Positions 1 to 6,873 of a stretch of DNA of 11,883 nt are shown piece by piece. The DNA comes from Bacteroidales bacterium (lineage in GTDB: Bacteria > Bacteroidota > Bacteroidia > Bacteroidales > Paludibacteraceae). The notes beneath the pieces are model-generated. The model was not told the DNA's origin and searched no databases. It saw nothing but the letters and a program-made list of their open reading frames with translations. Both the position numbers and the translations under genes were made by a program. Within the stretch, counting starts at the first letter, position 1. Every line of letters begins with the position of its first letter. The stretch spans positions 1 to 11,883 of the forward strand of contig CAAGML010000007.1 of NCBI GenBank assembly GCA_900771035.1. The letters are read 5' to 3'.

Positions 1-310
1 ATTTATGTCGCTCTTTTAATAAAATCGGCTACACTCAGCATAACCGAAGCAAGCTTCGTTTCTGCTTTCGTTTGCACGATTTTTCAGAGCTTTTAAGTTT
101 GCATGAAAAGTCAAACACACGAAACGTTATAGAGCCAGAATATTCACTGAATTGGATTCTTCACACCCCATGTCCTCTCACCGAGGATGGGAATACCGTA
201 TAGGTAATGCCTTGTCACTCAGGGTTTACACCGTAGGATGATTTATGTCGCTCTTTCAGAGCTTGGAGTTTGCAGGCAAAGTTACCTACAGGAAACGTTA
301 TAGAACCTGA
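1..310. repeat. Two copies of a hairpin-rich dispersed intergenic repeat
   Basis: No gene is visible in 1-410. Copy 1 starts at the window edge with ATTTATGTCGCTCTTT (1-16), resumes at CAGAGC (85) after an insertion, and ends at AAACGTTATAGAGCC (122-136). Copy 2 has the same order uninterrupted: ATTTATGTCGCTCTTT (241-256), CAGAGC (257-262), AAACGTTATAGAACC (293-307). A third fragment of the tail, AAACGTTTTAGAGCAGA, is at 384-400. Hairpins include GCTCT-TTC-AGAGC at 250-262, and CCCA/TCCT pairing with AGGA/TGGG at 167-191. The DNA upstream of copy 2 (about 150-240) probably belongs to the same repeat. It resembles intergenic repeats I recall from Bacteroidales, but I cannot name the family. 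The order of short blocks is seen directly; the mobile or extragenic-palindrome nature is inferred. Confidence 0.75.
17..84. mobile_element. 68-base hairpin element inserted in repeat copy 1 (element copy A)
   Basis: Removing these 68 bases restores the order ATTTATGTCGCTCTTT-CAGAGC found uninterrupted in the second repeat copy at 241-262. The segment has terminal inverted repeats AAAATCG (21-27) and CGATTTT (77-83), and an inner palindrome CGAAGC-AA-GCTTCG (45-58). That palindrome is extended outward by AA/TT and GCA/TGC pairs. A related copy lies at 11693-11755. The size, terminal repeats and lack of coding capacity fit a miniature non-autonomous element or a REP-like structured repeat. No transposase is in the window. 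Exact ends are uncertain by a few bases because of T runs at both joints. Confidence 0.7.
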
Positions 311-314
311 TTTT

Positions 315-370
315 TTTCGAGGTTTCGACGTTTCGACGTTTCGAGGTTGCGAGGTTGCGAGGTTTCGGTT
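315..370. repeat. 8-base tandem repeat
   Basis: Six consecutive octamers run head to tail from 315 to 362: TTTCGAGG, TTTCGACG, TTTCGACG, TTTCGAGG, TTGCGAGG, TTGCGAGG. A decayed seventh, TTTCGGTT, ends at 370. It lies just beyond the 3' end of the minus-strand gtrA-like gene and between two fragments of the dispersed repeat. Such an array can change length by slippage. It is not in a reading frame of any gene I support. Confidence 0.9.
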
Positions 371-410
371 TTGTTGTCTGCACAAACGTTTTAGAGCAGA
401 TTTGTCTGTG

Positions 411-893
411 TCAGGCTTTGAAGGTGAAGAATTTCTGCATGAAGAATGAGAAGAGGACGGTGATTACGGTGGTGAGCATTTTTGAGGGGGTTGGGTAGAA
501 GTGGCATGTTTCGATGAAAAATTTCAGGCAGGCATAGTTGATGAGGAGGTTGGCAAGGACGACAGTGATGTAGCGGACAAACTGCGTCCGGCCTTTGAGT
601 TGAGACTCGTTGAAGCTGATGTTGCGTGCGAGCCAGAAGCCCGTGAGGGTGGTGATTGGGAAAACGATGAGGAAAGCGGCGATGTGAGGAGTGATGGCGA
701 TGACAACTAAGTCGAGAACGTCACCTGCGGTGGCAACGTAAATGGCGTGGTAGAAAATGAAATACAACAGCCAGTCAAGCACCATATTGGCACTGCCTGA
801 GACACCATAGCGGAAGACCTGACGGGGACAAAAGCGGCGAAAAGGCGTATAGAAAAAATCGATTATGCGGAGCAAAAAAGACTGGAGGTTCAT
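411..893 (-). CDS. GtrA-family small membrane protein
   Basis: A 160-residue, very hydrophobic protein with about four membrane segments (roughly residues 28-50, 63-87, 106-127 and 136-154). The N-terminal RYGVSGSANMVLDW (28-41) and the C-terminal KFFTF (154-158) are characteristic of the GtrA/DPMS1 family. Full length is normal for that family. GtrA-like proteins sit in the inner membrane and are thought to help move lipid-linked sugars, such as bactoprenyl-phosphate glucose, for modification of surface polysaccharide. Here there is no glycosyltransferase neighbour in the window, so the substrate cannot be inferred. The gene is divergent from rsmA, with 126 bases between the two starts. Its 3' side runs into repeats and I see no clear terminator. 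Family assignment is fairly sure; function is not. Confidence 0.85.
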   Translation of the reverse strand: MNLQSFLLRIIDFFYTPFRRFCPRQVFRYGVSGSANMVLDWLLYFIFYHAIYVATAGDVLDLVVIAITPHIAAFLIVFPITTLTGFWLARNISFNESQLKGRTQFVRYITVVLANLLINYACLKFFIETCHFYPTPSKMLTTVITVLFSFFMQKFFTFKA

Positions 894-919
894 TTTTTTT
901 GTGATTTTCTGTGTAAGTA

Positions 920-951
920 TTTGGTAAATTGGATATTTATGCTTATCTTTG
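920..951 (+). promoter_or_regulatory. Bacteroidetes-type promoter for rsmA and the downstream series
   Basis: TTTG (920-923) and TATCTTTG (944-951) are separated by 20 bases, matching the Bacteroidetes consensus TTTG-N19-21-TAnnTTTG. Transcription would start about 5-8 bases further on, near 956-959, giving a leader of roughly 60 bases before the rsmA ATG at 1020. Confidence 0.75.
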
Positions 952-958
952 CAAACTG

Positions 959-975
959 AACCGCTGTGTGCGGTT
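959..975 (+). other. Hairpin at the predicted 5' end of the rsmA transcript
   Basis: AACCGC (959-964) pairs perfectly with GCGGTT (970-975) around a TGTGT loop. It begins at or just after the predicted transcription start, so it would form the very 5' end of the mRNA. A 5'-terminal stem commonly protects mRNA from decay. There is no U-tract after it, so it is not a terminator. The pairing is seen directly; the role is inferred. Confidence 0.5.
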
Positions 976-994
976 TGGTCTGAAAATCAGGGTG

Positions 995-1002
995 CAAAGG
1001 TA
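995..1002 (-). promoter_or_regulatory. Possible -7 box for the gtrA-like gene
   Basis: On the minus strand this reads TACCTTTG, a good match to the Bacteroidetes -7 element TAnnTTTG, about 100 bases upstream of the gtrA-like ATG at 893. There is no convincing TTTG 19-21 bases upstream of it, so it is weaker than the rsmA and lipoprotein promoters. If used, the rsmA and gtrA promoters face away from each other with overlapping leaders. Confidence 0.4.
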
Positions 1003-1019
1003 CAAAAAAATTTTGAATA

Positions 1020-1787
1020 ATGATAGAAGTACGCGCAAAAAAACGTTTGGGGCAGCATTTCCTGACTGATGAGAGTGTGGCAAAGGCTATTGCCGAGACA
1101 CTTCCCATAGGCAACGGACTGCCTGTACTGGAGATAGGTCCGGGCATGGGCGTGCTTACTAAGTACCTGAAAGTGATACATGGAGAGCGTCTGACGGCTG
1201 TGGAGGTTGACCATGAGTCGGTGGAGTTCCTGATGCGTGAGATGAGCGACGTGAGGGTGGTGGAAGGTGATTTCCTGAAGCTGGATTTAGAGAAGTTGTT
1301 CCCGGGGGGTGGGGATTTTATGGTGATTGGCAACTATCCGTATAACATATCGTCCCAGATTTTCTTCAAGGTGTTGGAGAACAGGGACAGGATACCGGTC
1401 TGTGCGGGTATGATACAGAAAGAGGTGGCGGAAAGGATTGCCGCACGTCCGGGAAGTAAGACTTACGGGATAACGTCTGTGTTGCTACAGGCGTTTTACG
1501 AGATAGAATATCTGATGACGGTGCATGAACATGTGTTCAACCCTCCACCGAAAGTGAAGTCGGCGGTGATACGCATGACAAGAAACGGCAGGAAGTCGCT
1601 GGGGTGTGACGAGAGGCTGTTCATTGACATCGTGAAACGCGCGTTCAACCAGAGGAGGAAGACCATGAGGAACTCGCTGAAGACGCTGCTGAACGAGAGG
1701 ATTGAGAATGAGGATGTGTTCAACCGACGACCTGAGAGTATGAGCGTGGAGGAGTTCGTGGCATTGACGAACCTGATTAAGGGGTAA
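1020..1787 (+). CDS. rsmA: 16S rRNA (A1518/A1519) dimethyladenosine transferase
   Basis: RsmA (KsgA) uses S-adenosylmethionine to dimethylate two adjacent adenines in the 3'-terminal hairpin of 16S rRNA, a late step and checkpoint in 30S assembly. The 255-residue protein has the N-terminal KKRLGQHFLTD (8-17), SAM-binding motif EIGPGMGVLT (38-47), and acidic motif II around VEVDHES (61-67). It also has catalytic motif NYPY (105-108, where many homologs have NLPY), the FNPPPKVKSAV segment (173-183), and the C-terminal helical domain with RRKTMRNSL (212-220). Length is normal. The ATG at 1020 is chosen because the family's N-terminus begins a few residues before the QHFL motif. It is the first gene after a clear promoter, and the CorA-like gene follows 37 bases later. 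Confidence 0.97.
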   Translation: MIEVRAKKRLGQHFLTDESVAKAIAETLPIGNGLPVLEIGPGMGVLTKYLKVIHGERLTAVEVDHESVEFLMREMSDVRVVEGDFLKLDLEKLFPGGGDFMVIGNYPYNISSQIFFKVLENRDRIPVCAGMIQKEVAERIAARPGSKTYGITSVLLQAFYEIEYLMTVHEHVFNPPPKVKSAVIRMTRNGRKSLGCDERLFIDIVKRAFNQRRKTMRNSLKTLLNERIENEDVFNRRPESMSVEEFVALTNLIKG

Positions 1788-1824
1788 TTCAAGGATACCC
1801 GGTGAAAATCTAAAAAAGCTTATT

Positions 1825-2772
1825 ATGTCGGAATTAAGGATATTCTACAAAGATAACGGCAGGATAAAGATAGCCAAGGCAATGGACATACTGAGGGATG
1901 TGGAGCTGTCGGAACTGCTGTGGATTGACCTCAACGACGTGACTGTTGAGGTGGAGGGAGAACTGGAGCAGTTTCTAAAAATATACATTCAGGAAGAGGA
2001 GGAGATGGAGGAGATTGAGATGTCGTCGCGTTACATAGAGACGGAGGACAGCATTGTGGCAAACTCGAATTTCCTTTTGGAGAGTTTCGAGGAGGAGACG
2101 GTCTCTTTCATAATGAAGAACAATATTCTGGTGACAGTGAGGAACCAGCAACTGCCGTCGTTCAACGAGACAGTGCGCAAGATGTTCGCCAACCCAAGGA
2201 ACTACCCTTCGGGGTATTTTGTGCTGGTGGCGTTGCTTGAGACAAGGGTGGAAAACGACGCTGACATGATTGAGGATATGACACGTGAGGTGACGACGCT
2301 GTCAAACAGACTGAAGGACGACGATGACGTGTCGGACGATATACTGATAGCAATCAAGGAGTTGCAGGAAAAGACGATGCTCATCCGTGAGAACATCGTT
2401 GACAGAAGCAGGGTTTGCTCGAATATGCTGCGCTGCGAGTTGTTCCCCGTCGAGGCAAGGGCAAAACTGGCAATCATCATCAAGGACATTAACTCATTGT
2501 TCGAGCATACGAGGTTCTCGTTCGACAGGCTTGAGTACCTGCAAGACACGTTCCTCGGTCTGGTTAATATACAGCAAAACAAGATAATAAAGATATTCAC
2601 GATTGTGAGCGTGATATTCCTGCCTCCAACGCTGATTGCAAGTATGTACGGAATGAACTTCGTTCACATGCCTGAGCTTCAGTGGCAATACGGGTATCTG
2701 TTCGCAGTGGCGTTGATGATACTGACGGTGGTGCTGATTCTGGTCTATTTCAAACTGAAAAAATGGTTATAA
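1825..2772 (+). CDS. corA: CorA-family Mg2+ channel
   Basis: A 315-residue member of the CorA metal transporter family, which imports Mg2+ (sometimes Co2+ or Ni2+) through a pentameric inner-membrane channel. A long, acidic, mostly helical cytoplasmic domain (about 1-250, with runs such as EEEEMEEIEM) precedes two C-terminal membrane helices (about 256-274 and 288-309). The signature YGMNF lies at residues 275-279, at the end of the first helix, followed by MPEL as in classical CorA. A basic tail, KLKKWL, ends the protein. Family length and layout are normal. It sits 37 bases after rsmA and 4 bases before a porin gene. This suggests a paired inner- and outer-membrane route, though the porin's substrate is unknown. 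A zinc or cobalt role cannot be excluded from sequence. Confidence 0.93.
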   Translation: MSELRIFYKDNGRIKIAKAMDILRDVELSELLWIDLNDVTVEVEGELEQFLKIYIQEEEEMEEIEMSSRYIETEDSIVANSNFLLESFEEETVSFIMKNNILVTVRNQQLPSFNETVRKMFANPRNYPSGYFVLVALLETRVENDADMIEDMTREVTTLSNRLKDDDDVSDDILIAIKELQEKTMLIRENIVDRSRVCSNMLRCELFPVEARAKLAIIIKDINSLFEHTRFSFDRLEYLQDTFLGLVNIQQNKIIKIFTIVSVIFLPPTLIASMYGMNFVHMPELQWQYGYLFAVALMILTVVLILVYFKLKKWL

Positions 2773-2776
2773 ATAT

Positions 2777-3970
2777 ATGAAACTGAAAAAATTACTTCTG
2801 TTTATGACGGCTGTTGCAGCCGTAGGGGTTGTCAATGCGCAAGATGTTGTCATCAGACGTGACACTGTGCGTGACACCATCGTCATCCGTGAGGTTGTGA
2901 GGGAGTATATCCTCACAAGCGATAGTGCAAAAATTGCTCAGATTGAAAAAGGTGAGACGGCAAAGCCTAAGAAGAAAAAACAGCCGGTAAAGATACATTT
3001 CGATTTCCGCGGCGAATGGCAGTCAGCTTTCGACACACGCAATGATGCTGACGATGAAGAAGCATACAAGTCCGGTTTTGCAGGGAAATATCTGCAATTC
3101 TACTTAGACGGCAACATCACAGACGGGCTGTCGTACCATTATCGTCAGAGACTTAACCGTCTGAACGATATTGACGCTTTGTTCAAATCAATAGACAAGG
3201 CATATATGCAGTATGACTTCAAATCCGGTTGGAACATAGCAGCGGGCAAATTCCCATTGGCGATTGGCGGTTGGGAGTATGACGCAGCTCCTATTGACAT
3301 ATATTTTTCGACTGAGTTCTGGAACCAGGTGTATTGTTTCCAGTTGGGAATCAGGGGCGGATATAATTTCAAGGACGGGCGGAACTCAATAGTGGCTGAG
3401 ATTGCCAACTCGCCTTTCAACCCTGTGGAGAAAGGAATGTCGAACAGCATGTACTCCTACTCTTTGCTGTGGTATGGTAACTTCGGCGTTTTCAACAGTT
3501 CATATTCCGTCAATGTATTCGAGGTTGAGGACGGCACATATTTAGGACAGATTGCGCTGGGCAACAGATTCATTGCAGGACCAATGACCATAGATTTTGA
3601 CTGGATGCAGAGATTCCATGACAATGACAATATGTTCGGGGATTTCTCGGGAGTATTGTGCGTAAAGGGTGATGTACTGGGATGGGCTAATATCTTCGGC
3701 AAGGTGGATTATGACCAGAACCGTACTAACCTGTTTGACGAAATGTCATGGAAAGAGCCATACTGGATAAGATACAACGACCAAATATTGACATACGGTA
3801 TAGGGGTGGAGGTGTTCCCTATAAAGAAACAGAGGTTCCTAAGACTGCACGCATTCTGGAACCAGACACTCAACCTCGCAGATGACGATTATAAAGATTT
3901 TGATTTGAAGCAGCATTATCTGACACTTGGACTGTCGTTGGATTTCACGGCATTTGAGATAAAGAAATGA
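2777..3970 (+). CDS. Outer-membrane porin, phosphate-selective porin O/P-like
   Basis: A 397-residue exported beta-barrel protein. Residues 1-21 are a signal peptide (MKLKKLLLFM then a small-residue stretch, cut after VVNA). A charged, probably periplasmic segment (about 22-70) follows, with RRDTVRDTIVIREVVRE and a basic KPKKKKQP. From about 72 on, alternating aromatic and polar strands typical of Bacteroidetes OprO/OprP-like porins run to the end (FDFRGEW, YHYRQRL, WNIAAGKFPLAIGGWEY, LTLGLSLDF). The barrel would form a pore for small anions or other solutes; selectivity cannot be read here. It starts 4 bases after corA, indicating co-transcription. Its stop codon overlaps the ATG of the methyltransferase gene (ATGA at 3967-3970). 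Assignment to the O/P family rests on overall pattern, so the family name is less certain than the porin call. Confidence 0.8.
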   Translation: MKLKKLLLFMTAVAAVGVVNAQDVVIRRDTVRDTIVIREVVREYILTSDSAKIAQIEKGETAKPKKKKQPVKIHFDFRGEWQSAFDTRNDADDEEAYKSGFAGKYLQFYLDGNITDGLSYHYRQRLNRLNDIDALFKSIDKAYMQYDFKSGWNIAAGKFPLAIGGWEYDAAPIDIYFSTEFWNQVYCFQLGIRGGYNFKDGRNSIVAEIANSPFNPVEKGMSNSMYSYSLLWYGNFGVFNSSYSVNVFEVEDGTYLGQIALGNRFIAGPMTIDFDWMQRFHDNDNMFGDFSGVLCVKGDVLGWANIFGKVDYDQNRTNLFDEMSWKEPYWIRYNDQILTYGIGVEVFPIKKQRFLRLHAFWNQTLNLADDDYKDFDLKQHYLTLGLSLDFTAFEIKK

Positions 3971-4833
3971 ATAACAATATCGAAATATTCGGCAAGGAGA
4001 AACAATGTATATTTCACGGAGATGCTTTAGAAGTACTAAAGCAGATTCCTGATGAATCTGTTGATTTGGTATTTGTGGATCCTCCTTACAATATCGGGAA
4101 GAATTTTGCAGGAAAGAGGGACAAATGGCAAACAGATGAGGAATATTTGGAATGGTGTTATGAATGGATTGATTTGTGCCTGAAAAAACTCAAGTCAAAT
4201 GGCAGTATTTATTTAATGACATCAACTCAGTTTATGCCATATTTTGATTTATATGTGAGAGACAAGGTAACAATTCTGTCGCGCATAGTATGGTCATACG
4301 ACAGTTCAGGTGTTCAGGCTAAAAAATATTATGGTTCAATGTATGAGCCTATCCTCTATTGCGTAAAAGATAAAAATGACTACACTTTCAATGCTGAGGA
4401 TATTCTGGTTGAAGCAAAGACAGGTGCGCAAAGGAAACTGATAGACTATAGAAAGAACCCACCTCAGCCGTACAAGACAGAGAAAGTTCCAGGAAACGTA
4501 TGGAATATTGCCCGTGTGCGTTACCGTATGGAAGAATACGAGAATCATCCGACACAAAAGCCTGTCAGTTTGCTTGAAAGAATAATAAAGGCAAGCAGCA
4601 ATGAAGGTGATGTCGTTCTTGACCCTTTCTCTGGTACTTTCACGACATGCTTTGTTGCGAAACAGCTTAAACGAAACTTCATAGGCATTGAGATTCAGGA
4701 AGAGTATTTTAAGATAGGTCTTCGTAGGTTGGAAATAGCCACTGAATATAAAGGAGAAATTCTTGAAAAAGAGAAGAGGACATTTGAAACCATCAATTCT
4801 CCTAAAATCGAACAACTAACACTTTTCGGATAA
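3967..4833 (+). CDS. yhdJ: YhdJ-like DNA adenine-N6 methyltransferase, predicted ATGCAT
   Basis: A 288-residue beta-class adenine-N6 DNA methyltransferase. Catalytic motif IV DPPY is at 38-41, with the target-recognition region in the middle. The conserved HPTQKP is at 194-199, and SAM-binding motif I, DPFSGTFTT, is at 219-227 near the C-terminus; motif IV before motif I defines the beta order. Long stretches match E. coli YhdJ as I remember it, for example VWSYDSSGVQAKK (108-120), YGSMYEPIL (122-130), LIDYRKNPPQPY (158-169) and YENHPTQKP (191-199). YhdJ methylates ATGCAT, so the same target is inferred. E. coli YhdJ is solitary; here a nuclease-like gene follows after 1 base, so this copy is probably the protective half of a type II restriction-modification system. 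The start overlaps the porin stop by 4 bases. Confidence 0.92.
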   Translation: MNNNIEIFGKEKQCIFHGDALEVLKQIPDESVDLVFVDPPYNIGKNFAGKRDKWQTDEEYLEWCYEWIDLCLKKLKSNGSIYLMTSTQFMPYFDLYVRDKVTILSRIVWSYDSSGVQAKKYYGSMYEPILYCVKDKNDYTFNAEDILVEAKTGAQRKLIDYRKNPPQPYKTEKVPGNVWNIARVRYRMEEYENHPTQKPVSLLERIIKASSNEGDVVLDPFSGTFTTCFVAKQLKRNFIGIEIQEEYFKIGLRRLEIATEYKGEILEKEKRTFETINSPKIEQLTLFG

Positions 4834-4834
4834 A

Positions 4835-5968
4835 ATGGGTAATTCGTTTGAAAATGAGATTAAAGAGCTGATTCGCAAACAATTATCTATTTGCGATTGC
4901 AACATTATTGTCAATAACAGTCAATTGCTACAATACATAATCAGAAAAACAAAGCCTGCTGACAAAGATGAATCCAAAGCAAGAAAAAGTTTTGCCAATC
5001 TTTATGCAATATATGCCATAGTAGAAGATTATGTGAATCAAGGTTACGATACAGAAGAGAAATCAGGAACATATTCCAAATATGAAGGTGCTCAATACTC
5101 AACATTGATTAAAAAGATTCACAGTATGCCATTTGGCCAAAAATTACAGAATCATGCCCTAAATGGCAGGATGAATGAAGAATTTTTTGGGTTGTTTCCT
5201 CAGCAACAAGAAGATGGCGTGTATCCTATAATTAGGGATTTGAAAACGAACCGTTATTGGATTAATGAAAAATACATAATTGTCAAAGCAGACAACCGTG
5301 AATTTAATATCTCTCGTTTAATATTGGCTATAATTAATCGATATGCCGAAGTTATAAAACAAAAATTTGAAAAATTCATTGAGGATTGCAATACTCTTCA
5401 AAATCTTGATGCTTCGGAAATCGATAAGGTTATAGATTTCATAAAGAAGTCACTTGCACCAGACGTGGATGCCAGGTTATTTGAGATTGTAAGTTTTTCT
5501 ATATTAAAACATTATTATTCTGATAGAAAAATCTTTTGGGGCTATTCAAAAGATGAATTGAAAGAAGACTCTCTTAAATTGTACAAAACAGGACGTACAA
5601 ACGCAAATGATGGCGGTATTGATTTTGTCATGAAGCCATTAGGGATTTTCTTTCAGGTTACTGAGACTTTGGATTTCAAAAAATATTTCCTTGACATAGA
5701 CAAAGTTGAAAGATACCCGATAACTTTTGTTGTCAAATCGACTGAGACATCAGAGAAAATTCGTGATACATTGAGAAAAGACGCAAAAAATGCAGGATGG
5801 TGTGACAAAATCACAGAAAACTACATGGAGTGTATTGAGGACATAATCAATATCGCAGATTTAGAGTCGTATCTAAACGATTTGAACAATAAAGGCAAAA
5901 TACCTGATATTCTCGAAGAAATGATTATACAGAGCAAGGTTGAATACAATTATGTGGACATAGACTAA
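4835..5968 (+). CDS. Probable type II restriction endonuclease partner of the methyltransferase
   Basis: A 377-residue AT-rich gene starting 1 base after the methyltransferase stop. The C-terminal half carries a PD-(D/E)xK-like nuclease core resembling Mrr-type enzymes: a helix glutamate in ARLFEIVSFSILKHYY (213-228, E217), then TGRTNANDGGID (252-263, D263), then a strand FFQVTE (272-277). In Mrr-like cores the strand usually carries QxK; here it is QVT, so the usual lysine is missing or supplied elsewhere, for example from DFKKY (280-284). The N-terminal half (about 1-200) is helical with no recognised domain and may bind DNA. By its pairing with a YhdJ-like enzyme it is predicted to cut at ATGCAT, like NsiI or AvaIII. 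Relation to those enzymes was not tested. GC content is clearly lower than in rsmA or aguB, suggesting recent acquisition. Confidence 0.8.
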   Translation: MGNSFENEIKELIRKQLSICDCNIIVNNSQLLQYIIRKTKPADKDESKARKSFANLYAIYAIVEDYVNQGYDTEEKSGTYSKYEGAQYSTLIKKIHSMPFGQKLQNHALNGRMNEEFFGLFPQQQEDGVYPIIRDLKTNRYWINEKYIIVKADNREFNISRLILAIINRYAEVIKQKFEKFIEDCNTLQNLDASEIDKVIDFIKKSLAPDVDARLFEIVSFSILKHYYSDRKIFWGYSKDELKEDSLKLYKTGRTNANDGGIDFVMKPLGIFFQVTETLDFKKYFLDIDKVERYPITFVVKSTETSEKIRDTLRKDAKNAGWCDKITENYMECIEDIINIADLESYLNDLNNKGKIPDILEEMIIQSKVEYNYVDID

Positions 5969-5997
5969 CCTATAATCAAGTCATAAGGTAAAGCATT

Positions 5998-6873
5998 ATG
6001 AAGACAGCATTGATACAGCAGCGCATAGGCGTAGAAAAGAATGAGAACAGGCGGAAACTGGCAGGGCTGATAAAGAAGGCCGCCGGCGAAGGGGCGGAAC
6101 TTGTGGTTCTTCAGGAACTTCATGACACGCCGTATTTCTGCCAGACGGAGGATGTGAGGAATTTTGACCTGGCGGAGAGTATCCCCGGGGAGGGGAGTGA
6201 GTTTTACGGTGAGGTGGCGCGTGAGTGTGGAGTTGTGTTGGTGACGTCTATGTTCGAGCGCAGGGCAGCAGGCCTGTATCATAACACAGCCGTGGTTTTT
6301 GAGAAAGACGGCAGCATCGCAGGTAAATACAGGAAGATGCATATTCCGGACGACCCTGCATATTATGAGAAATTCTATTTCGCGCCGGGAGACTTGGGAT
6401 TCAAGCCTATACGTACTTCAGTAGGGATGTTGGGCGTTATGGTGTGCTGGGATCAATGGTATCCCGAGGCTGCAAGGCTTATGGCCATGGCAGGTGCCGA
6501 GGTGCTGATTTACCCTACAGCCATAGGTTACGAAAGCAGCGACAGCACTGAAGAGCAGGAGCGTCAACGTGAGGCTTGGATGACTGTGCAAAGAGGACAT
6601 GCAGTGGCTAACGGTCTTCCCGTTGTGGCTGTCAACAGGACGGGGCATGAGGATGATCCGAGCGGCAGAACACGGGGAATAGATTTCTGGGGAAGCAGTT
6701 TCGTGACAGGTTCGCAGGGTGAGATACTTGCCAAGGCACCTACGGACGAAGAGTGCGTGTTGTTGGTGGATATTGACCTGAGACACTCGGAAAATGTGCG
6801 AAGGTGGTGGCCTTTCTTCCGTGACAGAAGAATAGAGGAATACACTGACATTACAAAAAGATTCATATTATGA
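5998..6873 (+). CDS. aguB: N-carbamoylputrescine amidase
   Basis: AguB hydrolyses N-carbamoylputrescine to putrescine, CO2 and ammonia, the last step of the agmatine route of polyamine synthesis from arginine. It is a cytoplasmic nitrilase-superfamily enzyme. The 291-residue protein has the nitrilase triad: Glu40 in LQELHDTPYFCQ, Lys113 in KYRKMHIPDDPAYYEKFYFAPGD, and Cys150 in MVCWDQWYPEAARL. The DDPAYYEKFYFAPGD segment and the QWYPEAARL context are characteristic of AguB rather than of general amidases. Length is normal. The agmatine deiminase gene (aguA), often near aguB in this phylum, is not in the window. A 29-base gap separates it from the nuclease gene, and its stop overlaps the next start (ATGA, 6870-6873). 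Base composition returns to GC-richer native-like values here. Confidence 0.95.
   Translation: MKTALIQQRIGVEKNENRRKLAGLIKKAAGEGAELVVLQELHDTPYFCQTEDVRNFDLAESIPGEGSEFYGEVARECGVVLVTSMFERRAAGLYHNTAVVFEKDGSIAGKYRKMHIPDDPAYYEKFYFAPGDLGFKPIRTSVGMLGVMVCWDQWYPEAARLMAMAGAEVLIYPTAIGYESSDSTEEQERQREAWMTVQRGHAVANGLPVVAVNRTGHEDDPSGRTRGIDFWGSSFVTGSQGEILAKAPTDEECVLLVDIDLRHSENVRRWWPFFRDRRIEEYTDITKRFIL

Noticed and set aside
1..400. Possible CRISPR array from the repeated blocks at the left edge
   Set aside because: The repeats are few, imperfect, of unequal spacing and hairpin-rich, and no cas gene is present. The 8-base array has no spacers.
501..710. Plus-strand 69-codon frame opposite the gtrA-like gene
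   Set aside because: It is strongly acidic antisense of a hydrophobic membrane protein, with no start signals or family resemblance.
1788..1824. Separate promoter for corA
   Set aside because: The 37-base gap has no TAnnTTTG box, so co-transcription with rsmA is simpler.
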